Positions 10,218-20,394 of a stretch of 64,000 bases of DNA are shown piece after piece (position 1 is the first letter of the stretch; each line of letters begins with the position of its first letter). The position numbers and the translations under genes were made by a program. The stretch spans positions 1,364,001-1,428,000 of the forward strand of contig JAUCEF010000006.1 in the NCBI GenBank assembly GCA_033558025.1, written 5' to 3'. The notes under the pieces are model-generated. The model ran no database searches. It saw only the letters and a list, made by a program, of their open reading frames with translations, and was not told where the DNA came from. This DNA comes from Phytophthora sp. 'mugwort' (lineage: Eukaryota; Oomycota; Peronosporomycetes; Peronosporales; Peronosporaceae).

Positions 10218-11655
10218 ATTGGCGAGAAGATGGAGGAATGCGCGCAATGACTTGTGTTCAGTATGGGTGCGACGTGTCGGAAGTTTAGGAATCAGATGCG
10301 CGATTTTCGACCAATTGAAACGACGGACGGTTATCTTCAACTTCTTACGGAACAGCGAACTGAGCTTACAACGATATTGTATAGTATGAAAGCTGTTACT
10401 AACTGGAAGGGCTGCTGCCACGTTGATAATCGTGACAAGGGCATCTAAATGAAAAGTTTGCCGCTGTACAGCGGTGACATCATGATCATGGTGAGCAAGA
10501 ACACGTAGCAGTACCGCAGTGGTAGTGTTTTTTTGTTGTTGAACGGCACATGGGTCGCAAGCGAAATCATCCAGGACAAACATGCAGCGATATATTAATC
10601 GGTGTTCAGGTTAGCGAAGGTTTTCCCGTGAAAGCATCTTGGTCGGCTCCCAAGTCCCTTTATTCTTATCGTGAAACGACGCGTATTCGTTCTAACAGGC
10701 ACGAGCTAATTTTGATGCCATGTCGGGGTCGCCAGACCTGATAACTCCTCCCACGATCATCCGATCCGCGCCCGCTTCCAGTCCTTCCACAACAAATATT
10801 CGAATTTGTACTCTAGTAAGCTACAGACAGGGAGGGGGTCCTGAAAGTGCAAGCGTCGCGAAACTCGGGCTCACATTTCGTTAGAAAACTAAAATATTGC
10901 TACAAATTGCGCCTGAGAAATCTTCTTGGCCCAAGTACATGATTCCGCTTGGCGCATGCTCTTGTGCTCTCCCACTGATGTCAAATTGACCTGCAAGAGT
11001 GTTCGCCAATTAAAGTTGCCGTAAGCTGTTTGTCAAACTGTACCCTTATGATCGTAACCTATCTATCACTTATTTGACATTGGACCTTGTTACGCCTGTC
11101 CGAAATGATCGCAAACTAGCAGCCTCCATTGTCTTGTACAGTGTCCTCAAACAAAAGTAAGAGTGATGAGGTAGGTCATTAACGACTGTTGTGTCATTAG
11201 CTGTCGGACAGGAATGTCTTGGCGATGCTAAGCAAGGAAGGGAACCCTGTTCAGCTATGCAGACGACCATGGTCACCAATCGTTACAAAAACGGAGTGCA
11301 CGCCTCGTGGATTAATATTCGCGAGCGATTCGCCGCTGTTAGTTTGACGTCGGCGCCGTCCAAGTGGCGGATTGGGCAAGGCACGAGTGATAAAGTGGTG
11401 CACCTGTCAAAGCCCCGTCTCCACACTCGTACCGCGACTGTCACAGGCGTTCCGGAGCTGCAGGGCTGCCGATTGGCGAGAAGATGCTCCGCCCGGTTTG
11501 CATTGTTGGCTGTGCTCAGCAGATCTTGTTGCATGCACTCGAATTGCTGGCGGTTGGCATGGACTGTCCGCCCGTGCGTGTAGCGTCCGCTGTCTCGCCC
11601 ACCGACAGTCACGGTGCACACCTTACACACGAGCTCCTGCCTCTCTCATGATTAA
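10218..11655. other. Intergenic region, no recognised gene
   Basis: Separates the AIR9-like gene from the transporter and should hold both upstream regions. The minus-strand frame of the AIR9-like gene stays open to 10583 without convincing similarity. ORFs at 11191-11630 on both strands overlap each other and show no domain. I see no tRNA, repeat array or transposase. Confidence 0.5.
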
Positions 11656-11671
11656 GCTCATTCCTCGTTTT
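11656..11671 (+). promoter_or_regulatory. Oomycete Inr/FPR core promoter
   Basis: GCTCATTCCTCGTTTT matches the 16-nt Phytophthora core promoter consensus GCTCATTYYNCAWTTT at all but one position (G for A in the FPR part). It lies 52 bp before the ATG at 11724, a normal distance for an oomycete transcription start. It therefore supports that start codon. Confidence 0.75.
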
Positions 11672-11723
11672 GTTCCGAGCGACGCAAGTGCTAACCAAGA
11701 AACTGTTCGAGCTGGCGTCGCCA

Positions 11724-13418
11724 ATGATGGTGACACCAAGCGGAAGAAATGTGCATGATCTGGAGCGTCTGTCCGCCTTAAGCATTGCCAAGGACCTCGA
11801 CCAGAGCAGCTACGCTGGCATGAAGACGCCCGATGCCAATCCGGGGATTCTGGAAGATGGCGCTCTGCGCCCCGGCGGCATGCCTGTGCTGACCAGCAAG
11901 AAGTACATGGGCCTACTTTTCCAGTATGCTGCGGTCGGAATCGTCTACGGCATGCTTCCCGAGACCATCTACCCGTTCATGCAGGAGTATCTTAACTGTA
12001 GTGGTGCTCAGGTCGCTGCCGCCAAAGAACTTGTGGTGCTGCCCTGGAGTTTCAAGGTCTTTTTCGGTATTCTGTCCGATTGCTTCCCGATCTGGGGCTA
12101 CCGTCGTCGCCCGTACATGATGATCGGTTGGACGGTGTGCCTGTTGATGCTCTTGGTCATGGCTATCATGCCAATCGGCAAGCCGTACTACACGGTCGCA
12201 GCGGACCGCGATGTCGACACGTCGGAGTACACGCCGGAGATCGAAGCTCGTATCAACTATGACGCTCCAGGCGAAGGTGCCAAGTACATTGTGATCATGT
12301 TCTTTGCTGCAGTTGGTTACGTGCTTGCGGATGTGTGTTCCGACAGTATTGTGTGCGAACTGGCGCAACAAGAGCCACTGGCAAAGCGTGGCAAGACCCA
12401 GTCGGCCATTTACGCCGTACGTTATGTGGTCGTGATCCTCGGCGAACTGCTTGTTGGCTTCTGTTTCAATGGAGAGGAGTACGGCGGCGACTTTAACTTC
12501 TCGCTAAGCTTCCCCCAGCTCATGATCATCATGACCGTGCTTACTGCGCCCATCCTTCCGATTGCTTGGTTCTTCATCTACGAAGAGAAGACGGAGCGTC
12601 AAGACTTTCACAAGTACATTAACGAATTCTGGGACCTGCTTTGCAAACGCGTCGTGTACCAGATCATCGCGTATCACTTTTTCGCTGGTATTTTCTCCGG
12701 CATCTCGTACACTGCCAGTTCACCTGTGAAGTCATATATGGTGGATGTGACGCCCATTAACAGCACGCTAAACGATGTCCTCGGTCACGTGTGTTTCTTG
12801 ATCGGTATCATGATGACGTCCAAGTACGGCCTCCACTGGAACTGGCGTGGAATGATTGTCGTTACAGGCATCGTCGTCATCGTTATCGACTGCGCTGTCG
12901 CTCTTATTACCGTGTGGGACGTGTTCCGCAACCAGTGGTTCTGGCTCGGCCCTCCTATCGCTGTACAAATCCCCAGCGGCGTGGCTTGGATCATTGCACT
13001 GTTTGTGACGGTCGAGATTGCCGGCGTCGGCAATGAAGGTGCGGTGTATGGTCTGGTGACCACGGTTGGTAACCTGGCGACGCCGTTCGCCACAACGATT
13101 ACGCTTCTGATCGACGGTCCGTTTAACATCACGAATGCTCGCGTTCAAACTGATGACCATTCCGTTCGCGTGGACATCACGTATACGATTATCATCTCGT
13201 ACGCCATGACGATCTTCTCATGGGTGTTTCTGTACCTGCTGCCACGTCAGAAGGAAGAAACGCAGGAGCTCGCACGCACTGGCGGGTCTAATAAGATCTT
13301 GGGCGGAATCACTATCTTTTACCTAGCTTTCTCGCTTGTTTGGTCCATTACGGTTAACACGCTGGCTGTGTTCGACAGCACGTCGTGTCTGGTGATTGCC
13401 GGAGGCACTGGTTGCTAG
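11724..13418 (+). CDS. Folate-biopterin transporter family (BT1/FBT) MFS membrane protein
   Basis: Predicted 564-residue, roughly 12-span membrane transporter of the folate-biopterin (BT1) family, expected to move pteridines or related solutes. Family features: the short cytosolic N-terminus, the first-span block QYAAVGIVYGMLPETIYPF, the loop motif FKVFFGILSDCFPIWGYRRR (MFS A-like loop), and ADVCSDSIVCELAQQEP in the middle of span 5. LLCKRVVYQIIAYHFFAGIF opens the second half. The ATG at 11724 is the first in frame and follows the core promoter at 11656. Oomycetes carry many paralogues, so the exact substrate cannot be read from sequence. A plasma-membrane location is inferred. Confidence 0.88.
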   Translation: MMVTPSGRNVHDLERLSALSIAKDLDQSSYAGMKTPDANPGILEDGALRPGGMPVLTSKKYMGLLFQYAAVGIVYGMLPETIYPFMQEYLNCSGAQVAAAKELVVLPWSFKVFFGILSDCFPIWGYRRRPYMMIGWTVCLLMLLVMAIMPIGKPYYTVAADRDVDTSEYTPEIEARINYDAPGEGAKYIVIMFFAAVGYVLADVCSDSIVCELAQQEPLAKRGKTQSAIYAVRYVVVILGELLVGFCFNGEEYGGDFNFSLSFPQLMIIMTVLTAPILPIAWFFIYEEKTERQDFHKYINEFWDLLCKRVVYQIIAYHFFAGIFSGISYTASSPVKSYMVDVTPINSTLNDVLGHVCFLIGIMMTSKYGLHWNWRGMIVVTGIVVIVIDCAVALITVWDVFRNQWFWLGPPIAVQIPSGVAWIIALFVTVEIAGVGNEGAVYGLVTTVGNLATPFATTITLLIDGPFNITNARVQTDDHSVRVDITYTIIISYAMTIFSWVFLYLLPRQKEETQELARTGGSNKILGGITIFYLAFSLVWSITVNTLAVFDSTSCLVIAGGTGC

Positions 13419-14340
13419 AGTACATACGTACTCCAGGAATAATTCAATGTCACGTACTTCGTAATATACAATACGACCACTCCACAATGAATATGATTGT
13501 GATAAGGTAAAACGACCAGTTTAGTCTGGATCACAGAAGATCCACTTTGGGCAACCATAACTTTCCTCACAGATCGAGAGAGTTTTAATTGCATAGGCGA
13601 TATTTGTGGCGTTGAAGGAATTTCACGTGTTTTTCCTGGTTTTAATAGGCTTCGTTTGAGTGCGTTTCAATCGAACAAAGTACAGGTTCCGATTTTGACA
13701 TAAAACCGGTTTAACTCATATTAATTTGACTTGCTTTCAGTTTTACTACGTGTATAAAACAGCCAATTTCGCACTTCGCTAAACTCCAATATTTCCTTAT
13801 ATAAGTTATATTTTCAAGAGACACTAAATTAAAGAGTTATAACCAAGCGGTTGATTAACGGGTGGGAGGTGAACGTTACGCAGCGTACGTGTCAGTGCCG
13901 CGCGTTCTTCAAATATGCTAATTGCGTTCATTTATTGGCAGCCATGCGGAAACGGAATTTGGCGATAGAGTTTGGAAGAATCCTTCCCGCATTTTTGACG
14001 ATTGACGCGTGACGGTTAATTCCATTTCATCGATTGAAATATCGAGCCGATATCCTGAAGGACGTGGAGGTCGTGGTGGGAGTGGATGGGAGGGCGCGGA
14101 GAGCGGGGTAGTGGTGCCCGTGGAGGACGTGGAAGAGGCGGGCGGGGACGAAGCCGAAGTCGAGATGCGTTTACAAGCTCCGGCTTATCTGCGCAAGTTG
14201 GGCGTCTTCGCACAATTACTCATGCCCTATCTCGAATTTAATCAAGAAGCCGTTAACATAAAAAAGACTTTCAACCCATATATTCCTGAAGCATACACAA
14301 TCATTGAGCCTCTATCATCATCATCGACCTACTTAAGTGT
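13419..14340. other. A+T-rich intergenic DNA with a short Gly/Arg-rich stretch
   Basis: 13419-14000 is A+T-rich and shows no ORF of interest. From about 14050 to 14220 the plus strand reads as a Gly/Arg run (RGGRGGSGW, then RGRGGRGRSRSRD in a neighbouring frame). It resembles the RGG-like head of mobile-element proteins, such as the one at 33.2-34.0 kb. It is too broken to call a gene. Confidence 0.35.
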
Positions 14341-14359
14341 TTGAATTTTGGTCACCTTT

Positions 14360-15060
14360 CCGAAGTAGACATACGCTTCCTCCAATATGGCGTCCTTGAT
14401 CAGGAGGGGTTTATCGGTAGCTTGTTTGGCTGCTCGTTTAGCCGATTCGAAACTTCAAACGGTTTTTGCATTACTGCCAATCGAGTATTCCACTGATGGG
14501 GCGTCCTCGCTGCTGTGTGACTCGGGGTCAAAACTTGCAATCCCTAACGCCGATGCGAACACGTCTGTCAGACGTGTGGCAATAGCAGCATACGCATCAC
14601 CTGCGGTTGAAGCACGGTCCTTTGCCGGGGCAAGCTGAACGGTGTTCTGCACGCCAACTACGATTGCCTTCATAACTCCAGCCATACTCCCACGGTCGTA
14701 ATGTAGAGCTACCAAAGCTCTGCTCCTTGCATATCACAGCATGTATTGAGCGCGTGCCAATTCTATCTTTGCAATGATTTCACCCTTCCTGGACTCTTTT
14801 TTCTTGTCTCCTCGACGAACGTCCGAGCCCGCGCAAATTTCTGGAGGTATCTGCATCTCTATCACTTCTCTAAGCGGTGCTACGTTTTCCGACAAATTTG
14901 AACCTCTCGTCATGAACTCCATCGGTACCAGCAGGAAAGCTCTTGTCGCACGTTTCAACCATCAACTGATTTTTTTTGATGAGCCTGCCTAAGTGATTTC
15001 CACATCGAGCACAGACGAATCCCTCCATGACCGCGGAGCCACTTCGAATCCTTGAGCTTT
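14360..15060 (-). pseudogene. Decayed minus-strand coding remnant, family unknown
   Basis: Minus-strand frames join with a few stops into one protein-like stretch. A cysteine-bearing piece (FVCARCGNHLGRL) is followed by MKRATRAFLLVPMEFMTRGS, REVIEMQIPPEICAGSDVRR, ALHYDRGSMAGVMKAIVVG, GDAYAAIATRLTDVFASALG and KPLLIKDAILEEAYVYFGK. Composition is protein-like rather than random, and the setting is full of mobile DNA. A transposon-borne origin is likely but I cannot name it. From 15061 to 15578 I see only A+T-rich sequence with a (TA)n run near 15470. Confidence 0.4.
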
Positions 15061-15578
15061 AGATCATCCCCCCAAGCTGCTTACGTTTGACAGCATACGA
15101 TCTTGCGTGGTCATTTCCATGCGTCTCGGCGAACCGATATAGCGTCATGCAGCCGCATCGATACTTCCTTATCGACCGATCGCGGATCTGGAGAATAATG
15201 CAATGGGTTTATAAACACTCATGCTATAAAACCAGAGTATGCATCGTTAATATATTATCTTGCTTCAACCGAGGACGTGTCAACCCACCTCGTCTATAAT
15301 TAAATCTCCAGCTTCGAACCTGTGCGCCCATCACACATGCACACATATTTATATTGGTCTAATCTTATGAATTACGCATAAACGCCGAAGTGTTGTGTTT
15401 GAGTGATCAGTCTGAATACATTGTAATAGACTTCAGCATACTGGAGTAATTACTCCGCGATTCATGCAATATATATATATATTTAAATGACTTAATTGTT
15501 ATGTATTGCAAAGCTGATGAACCACGATCAAGTAATGGAGCACCATTTATATAATGACACCCGTCTAAGAAATGAAAC

Positions 15579-16673
15579 TCAATAAATCCAAGAAAGATCA
15601 TAGTCAGGGAATGGGATGGATTGATGATCTTCGTCGTAGATGTACTTTTCGCCGCTGATCACTTGAATTGCAATGCAATGGCCAAGTCCCATCGAGCTAA
15701 ACGCAGTACATATGAAGACTGCATCATCTGGTACAAATGATCGCAGGCGCGGTATTACCGATTTTCCTTTGACACCCCCCAACAAGTTATTATCGAGGGT
15801 AGCCATACTGATCTGCCCAAGATCACCACGCTGACTATTCACAAATCTGACATAGTGCCTCAGTTCACCATAGGTCAACCCTCTCTGAGAAAGAGGGTGT
15901 CCTTTGTCCGCACAGGCTTTTATAAATTGCTGCAAGACACTTGAGGAATTCCGCACATCAATATTCAGCAAGTCCGCGGCTACCCCAACCTCACACACAA
16001 GCCTTTGGGAGAGGCCCCAATTTGACGAGCATGGCCATTTCAGAGCAACAGTTTAAAAGTCCGCCCAATCTGAAGCTTTCCACATGTCAACAATGCGGCA
16101 TGCATCTTGAAACCCGTCCGTACGAAGCATGAACCAAGTTCCCATGTATCCTCCCACCGATGCCCGTCCGGTTCATCATGCCACTTTACCCGGTAACGAA
16201 ACCTCCGTCCAGCAGTTACTCGATCAACGATCGAAAAAACATTCCAAGCTTCTGGCTTGTTGACTGGTGGTTCGACTTCTGATGCGGGCGTGATAGATGA
16301 ACCCACCGTGCAATCACAATTTTCACTAGATTAGTTGACAATTCTCGCATGTGTGATGAGCTCACGACGTTATGTGTTTGTTGTGAAGCCTTCCATATCA
16401 ACGCAAACCTTCCGCATAAGGCCCAACTGCATGAACGATGATTTGCCTTTGCCACTTCGTCGGCTATGCAATATCGACAATGCATGCTTTCTGATCTCGC
16501 ACCCAGGCAGCATTACCTTCTTCTCTCTTGTGACCCGTCGTCCTGCTTTCGAGACACCCTTCGTCCATCTGCAACATGCATCAGTTGAGCCCGGGAATCC
16601 GTGGCTAGGGTGGCGAGTCATAGAGTCGTTGAGGGCTAGCGCGCTTGAACCGGAATTGAGAAGTGAGAGCTAG
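15579..16673 (-). pseudogene. Chromodomain-containing mobile-element remnant with a protease-like tail
   Basis: Minus-strand pieces in shifted frames. A Lys/Arg-rich upstream piece (16621-16370) leads to a chromodomain at about 16250-16140 (AWNVFSIVDRVTAGRRFRYR, VKWHDEPDGHRWEDTWE), with aromatic residues placed as in known chromodomains. Farther on, 15998-15579 encodes about 140 residues ending GLGHCIAIQVISGEKYIYDE, whose His and following Asp recall a cysteine-peptidase fold. Chromodomains are typical of Ty3/gypsy chromoviral integrases and of oomycete element proteins. At least two frame breaks separate the parts, so the locus is not functional as it stands. The protease idea is weak. Confidence 0.5.
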
Positions 16674-16758
16674 ATAAGTTGGAATATGACACAATGGATT
16701 GACTTTTAATGATATATGTCGTCAGCAGTTTGATTGAGAGGTTTAAACACTTTTAAAA

Positions 16759-17088
16759 TTAAGGCATCACAACTCTTAAAAGAGGTGCGATGACATCATT
16801 TTGTTCTGCGCACGGCTTACTCTGCGATATGATGGCCAAGTAGTTCATCATGAACTTGGTGCTCTTCATCTCATCCTCGCCACAATCAGCAGTGATTAGA
16901 ACCGATTGGTTATATGTGCGCCGTTTGCGCTGTGTTGGCCGATGGATAGCGTCGTAATTGACGTGACCAAGCTTGCCCGAATTGTTCTCCATGCAAGCAG
17001 TGCCGTCCTCCTTGGCGTAGTCGACCCAACGCGGCCTTAGTAAATCTCCGGGGTTACGCAGCATATGACGTAACCGCGATTTGGGCAT
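16759..17088 (-). pseudogene. Short mobile-element-like ORF fragment
   Basis: A 109-residue frame (PKSRLRHMLRNPGDLLRPRW, VDYAKEDGTACMENNSGKL, RKRRTYNQSVLITADCGED) that reads like coding sequence, on the same strand as the chromodomain remnant downstream of it. No domain is recognised. It could be the upstream part of the same dead element. From 17100 to 17750 I see nothing else. Confidence 0.3.
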
Positions 17089-17756
17089 CTTTAGTTTAAT
17101 CGTCAGTCTGATGGTTCACTTGCAAGTACAGCTGGTTTAGATTCAAGGTTTTCTCGTCGTTTTCTAAAAATATGACAATCTTTACAGTAGGTTTTTAGTG
17201 CATACTCATGCATCCACCACCTACGCCATTCCGCAACCGCACAATTTCGCATTAGCTCAGCCTGGTTTGCATCGGTTCAGCATAGTTTTAATCTGTAATG
17301 TAGATGATCGACATTGAACCCTGCGGCACATAATGCGGTGCAACATAAAACTGTATCTCCTGACAACACAACACATCAGCACGGAATTAAAGGTGATAAG
17401 TGACCTTAGAGAGGTGAAGTTCGCTAGCTTCTGCAAAATAATGAAAGTGCTACTAATCGTGAATGAGGACAACAGCATAACAGTCTCACAGACTACTGAC
17501 GAAGCACATGAATCAGCTGCATCAGTTGTATCCTGTGGCTTAGCGACAACAACGATGCACATGCAAAGTATACGGGCTGACTTCGTTCGCGAAGATGGGG
17601 GCGGGGGGCAGGAAGTGTGAAGTGCTACGGCCAGGTCTGCATTCTAGTTCTAACAGGAGGCCTTGGATGTGCGATGTCGTCGCGACTGCTTGGCACTACA
17701 GTCTTACTCCAGGCGCTATGCTACAAATCCTAATACGCAAAATAAATCTTCGGATT

Positions 17757-17776
17757 GAGCGCCTAGGCGTAATGTA
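17757..17776 (+). repeat. Left copy of a 20-bp direct repeat around a DDE_1 element
   Basis: GAGCGCCTAGGCGTAATGTA, with the palindromic core CGCCTAGGCG. The same sequence with one change (A to G) occurs at 19942-19961, 2,185 bp away in the same orientation. The pair brackets the DDE_1 transposase remnant. Confidence 0.6.
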
Positions 17777-18319
17777 ACGAAATTTTTACAATATCTGAAG
17801 GTTGTTAAATCGGGTCCTAAATCTAGATCAGTCGTTTAGGTCTGACCCTCACACGCGACTGACTGGATTCAAACCGCCTTTCGTGCAGTTCACAAAGAGT
17901 GTGTAAGGGTCTTTTCTTTGTCGGCGGCTGTGTTGAATAGGAAGGTTTTGCCGAATTGACTACAATTCGTTTAATTATTTCAATTATAGGTGAACATATT
18001 TTATTAAAGCAGAATATGATTGTTGTATTGCGAGAGTTACGCTCAATCTAAAACAAGTGAACATCTACCTTGATAGCGAAGAATGAGTCACTGCGCACAA
18101 GCTGCACCAGCTTTTCAGGGTCTTCAAGATTATAAGCGAACGTCGATACTACGTTGTCGTCGTGTTAACGGTCTTGACCTGGATACTCCAGTTTTGCAGC
18201 TTGGGCGCAGGATAAACCTCAAGCTTTCCAGGATCGTCACCACCGTTTCTGATAGAGTCCACGCATCAACCAGACATCCAACGTGGCCATTTAGTCACAT
18301 AGATAAGCGATGAAGTCGT

Positions 18320-19600
18320 CGCGCCCTCGTGGATGATGCAATAGAAGATGCTTGAGCGCTCGTCGTCGGGGAGGTACCCACCCAGGTGCTGCTGGGCAAA
18401 GCTGCTAAAAACTGTCATCCGAATGCTCCAGTAAGTGTTGGTTGGACATGTTCCAGCACTTCAAGTCGAAGTCCCGTGCGAGGAGATATTGGAGAGGAGG
18501 ATGCAGCTTTTCCTCGCTCAAGGTTTCCTTTGGGCACCTGACCTCACAGCTGGAGCGCCTTTTTGATGTCGTCTGAAGTCCGCGTCGCCGTCCAGGCGAG
18601 AGTTCACGGCCCAACGACATTATAATTGGGGACCTAGGGTTTCCTGCTCGAGCTTACACCGTTGGGCCCTGGAGTGCTCTGCCGACGTACTCATCGTACT
18701 GGCCCCTGTAATAATCCTGGACGCTGTGAGTTACTGCAACATCGAGCGGCTGTAAGATGCTGGTAACGTTAGGCGGGATGGTCACTACGAATATATTGTA
18801 TCGCACCAGCCGGCTTGATTTTATCAGCTTCACGTGGCGCGCGTACGTGTCAATCAAGTAGAGCACTGGCTCGCGGTAAAGCTGAGTTTCCTTGCGGCTG
18901 CACATGACCTTCTTGGCATGGTTTAACAGAATGTCGTCGCCCCGCACGCCCGTGCGATTCACATCTACGATCGCACCTGCTGCATCGCGGTCTTGTTCCT
19001 CAACGTGGAGTAGAAAATGTGCAGAGGGAGCATCGTGCCGGCCGTGGTGATAGAGTAAGTGACCGGAAACCCTTTGTGACTTGTTCTGCTCTTCCGTACC
19101 GGCACCTCATGTAAACCTTTCGTGCGAATGGTAGCCTTAGGTTCCGTATCAGAGTAGCGGGGTTCTTGATCCATGCTGATGATGTTACTCGGCTGGATGT
19201 TGTGCGCAGCATGAGTTGTTAAACCCTCTGAATAAAGAGGCGGCAGGCTTCTGCAACATATTCAGCAAGCGTGTGGGTGGTTATCTGTCGACGCGAGACG
19301 AGCTGCTTCCTTTCTTGAACGCGCCAGCCATCCCGTCGACGAGTCGAATTTAGGTGCATCGTGGCAGTGCAGCTTGCAGTAATGTACTGGGCTTGCGGTC
19401 GTATGTAGCTGTCCTTCCCCGTAGGGCCTTGGCACTCCTGCCGAGGACCCAAGCGTGGAGCCGCTCCTCACTTCTCCGTACTCCCCCCCCCCACGTCCTA
19501 AACGCCGCACCGCCCGAGTTGCGCTTGGCGATTCTTGAAGTCCTCCATGTAGTTCGATTGTTCTTTCCACCATCCTCTCATCGTTCACGATGCGACTCCA
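18320..19600 (-). mobile_element. DDE_1 (pogo/Tigger-type) transposase remnant
   Basis: Minus-strand cut-and-paste transposase broken into several frames. From about 19210: NIISMDQEPRYSDTEPKATI, KSRTSHKGFPVTYSITTAGT, then in another frame LYLIDTYARHVKLIKSSRL, IFVVTIPPNVTSILQPLDVA and VQDYYRGQYDEYV. These are hallmarks of DDE_1 endonucleases: the Asp before the H/P loop, then PPN(T/V)TSxLQPLD. The 3' piece (18620-18380, AWTATRTSDDIKKALQL) matches the usual C-terminal helix after the catalytic core. Upstream (19600-19220) only low-similarity sequence remains. The element is dead: stops and frameshifts interrupt the catalytic domain. Confidence 0.75.
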
Positions 19601-19941
19601 CGCTTGATATCGAGCGCATGGAAGCCACTGCCGGCGACGCCTTCTTTGTGCTCTGCAATGATGACCATCTTGCCCTTGCTGATTTAGCTCCGGTTTTTCT
19701 GTTTGGGTTCGGCTGTCGTTGTCGCTGCAGAATGAGAATGCGATTTATAGCATCAGAGATGGACCCTTTTGTGCATTGAGTGATGATGATGTGCACTCGA
19801 TCGCTGCAAGCCAAGTCATTGACTGTTACTGCTCATTTCACGAGAACCAAACTTAAGCAGAATAATACAATCAGCGTTATACTTCGACGAGCGCTGTAAT
19901 CGAATCTGTCGCTTTGATTTTAAAACTTGAATATTCGAATA

Positions 19942-19961
19942 GAGCGCCTAGGCGTAGTGTA
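19942..19961 (+). repeat. Right copy of the 20-bp direct repeat
   Basis: GAGCGCCTAGGCGTAGTGTA; partner of 17757-17776. Direct orientation argues against ordinary inverted terminal repeats. Between 19970 and 20390 I see nothing recognisable. Confidence 0.6.
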
Positions 19962-20394
19962 CGGGGTACGACGGTACTAACCGTCTGGGACTTGTGGATG
20001 AGTGATAACGAGCGGTGACCAATACTGGACATCAGTACCTTTGCAGCGGACGACAGGGATTAGCGAGCGGACAATAGCGTGAAGGCCGAAAAAATGCTAG
20101 ACCTCCCCCCCTTCGTTGGATTTGCCATGGATTCTACTGTAAGCTTACGAAAAATAAACAAAAGCGTCGTTTACGAAGTCCAGCTACATGTATCCTGGTA
20201 CGGTTGGGGTCAAGCCCTCCCGGGAAGCTTGGACTAGCATGACGCTAGTCCAACGCTTCCGGCAGACGTTCCATCGTGTCTGTAGTATTGAACGGGTCTC
20301 TCCCTCTACAACGCCCTCCCACCCCCAGCTCGCAATTACGCAGCCACGACACCCCGCCCCCGACAGGAGAAGCATAAGCGAAATCGCCGGCTAA

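Noticed and set aside
11283..11630. Minus-strand 115-residue ORF upstream of the transporter
   Set aside because: Overlaps several equally long frames on both strands; no domain or promoter.
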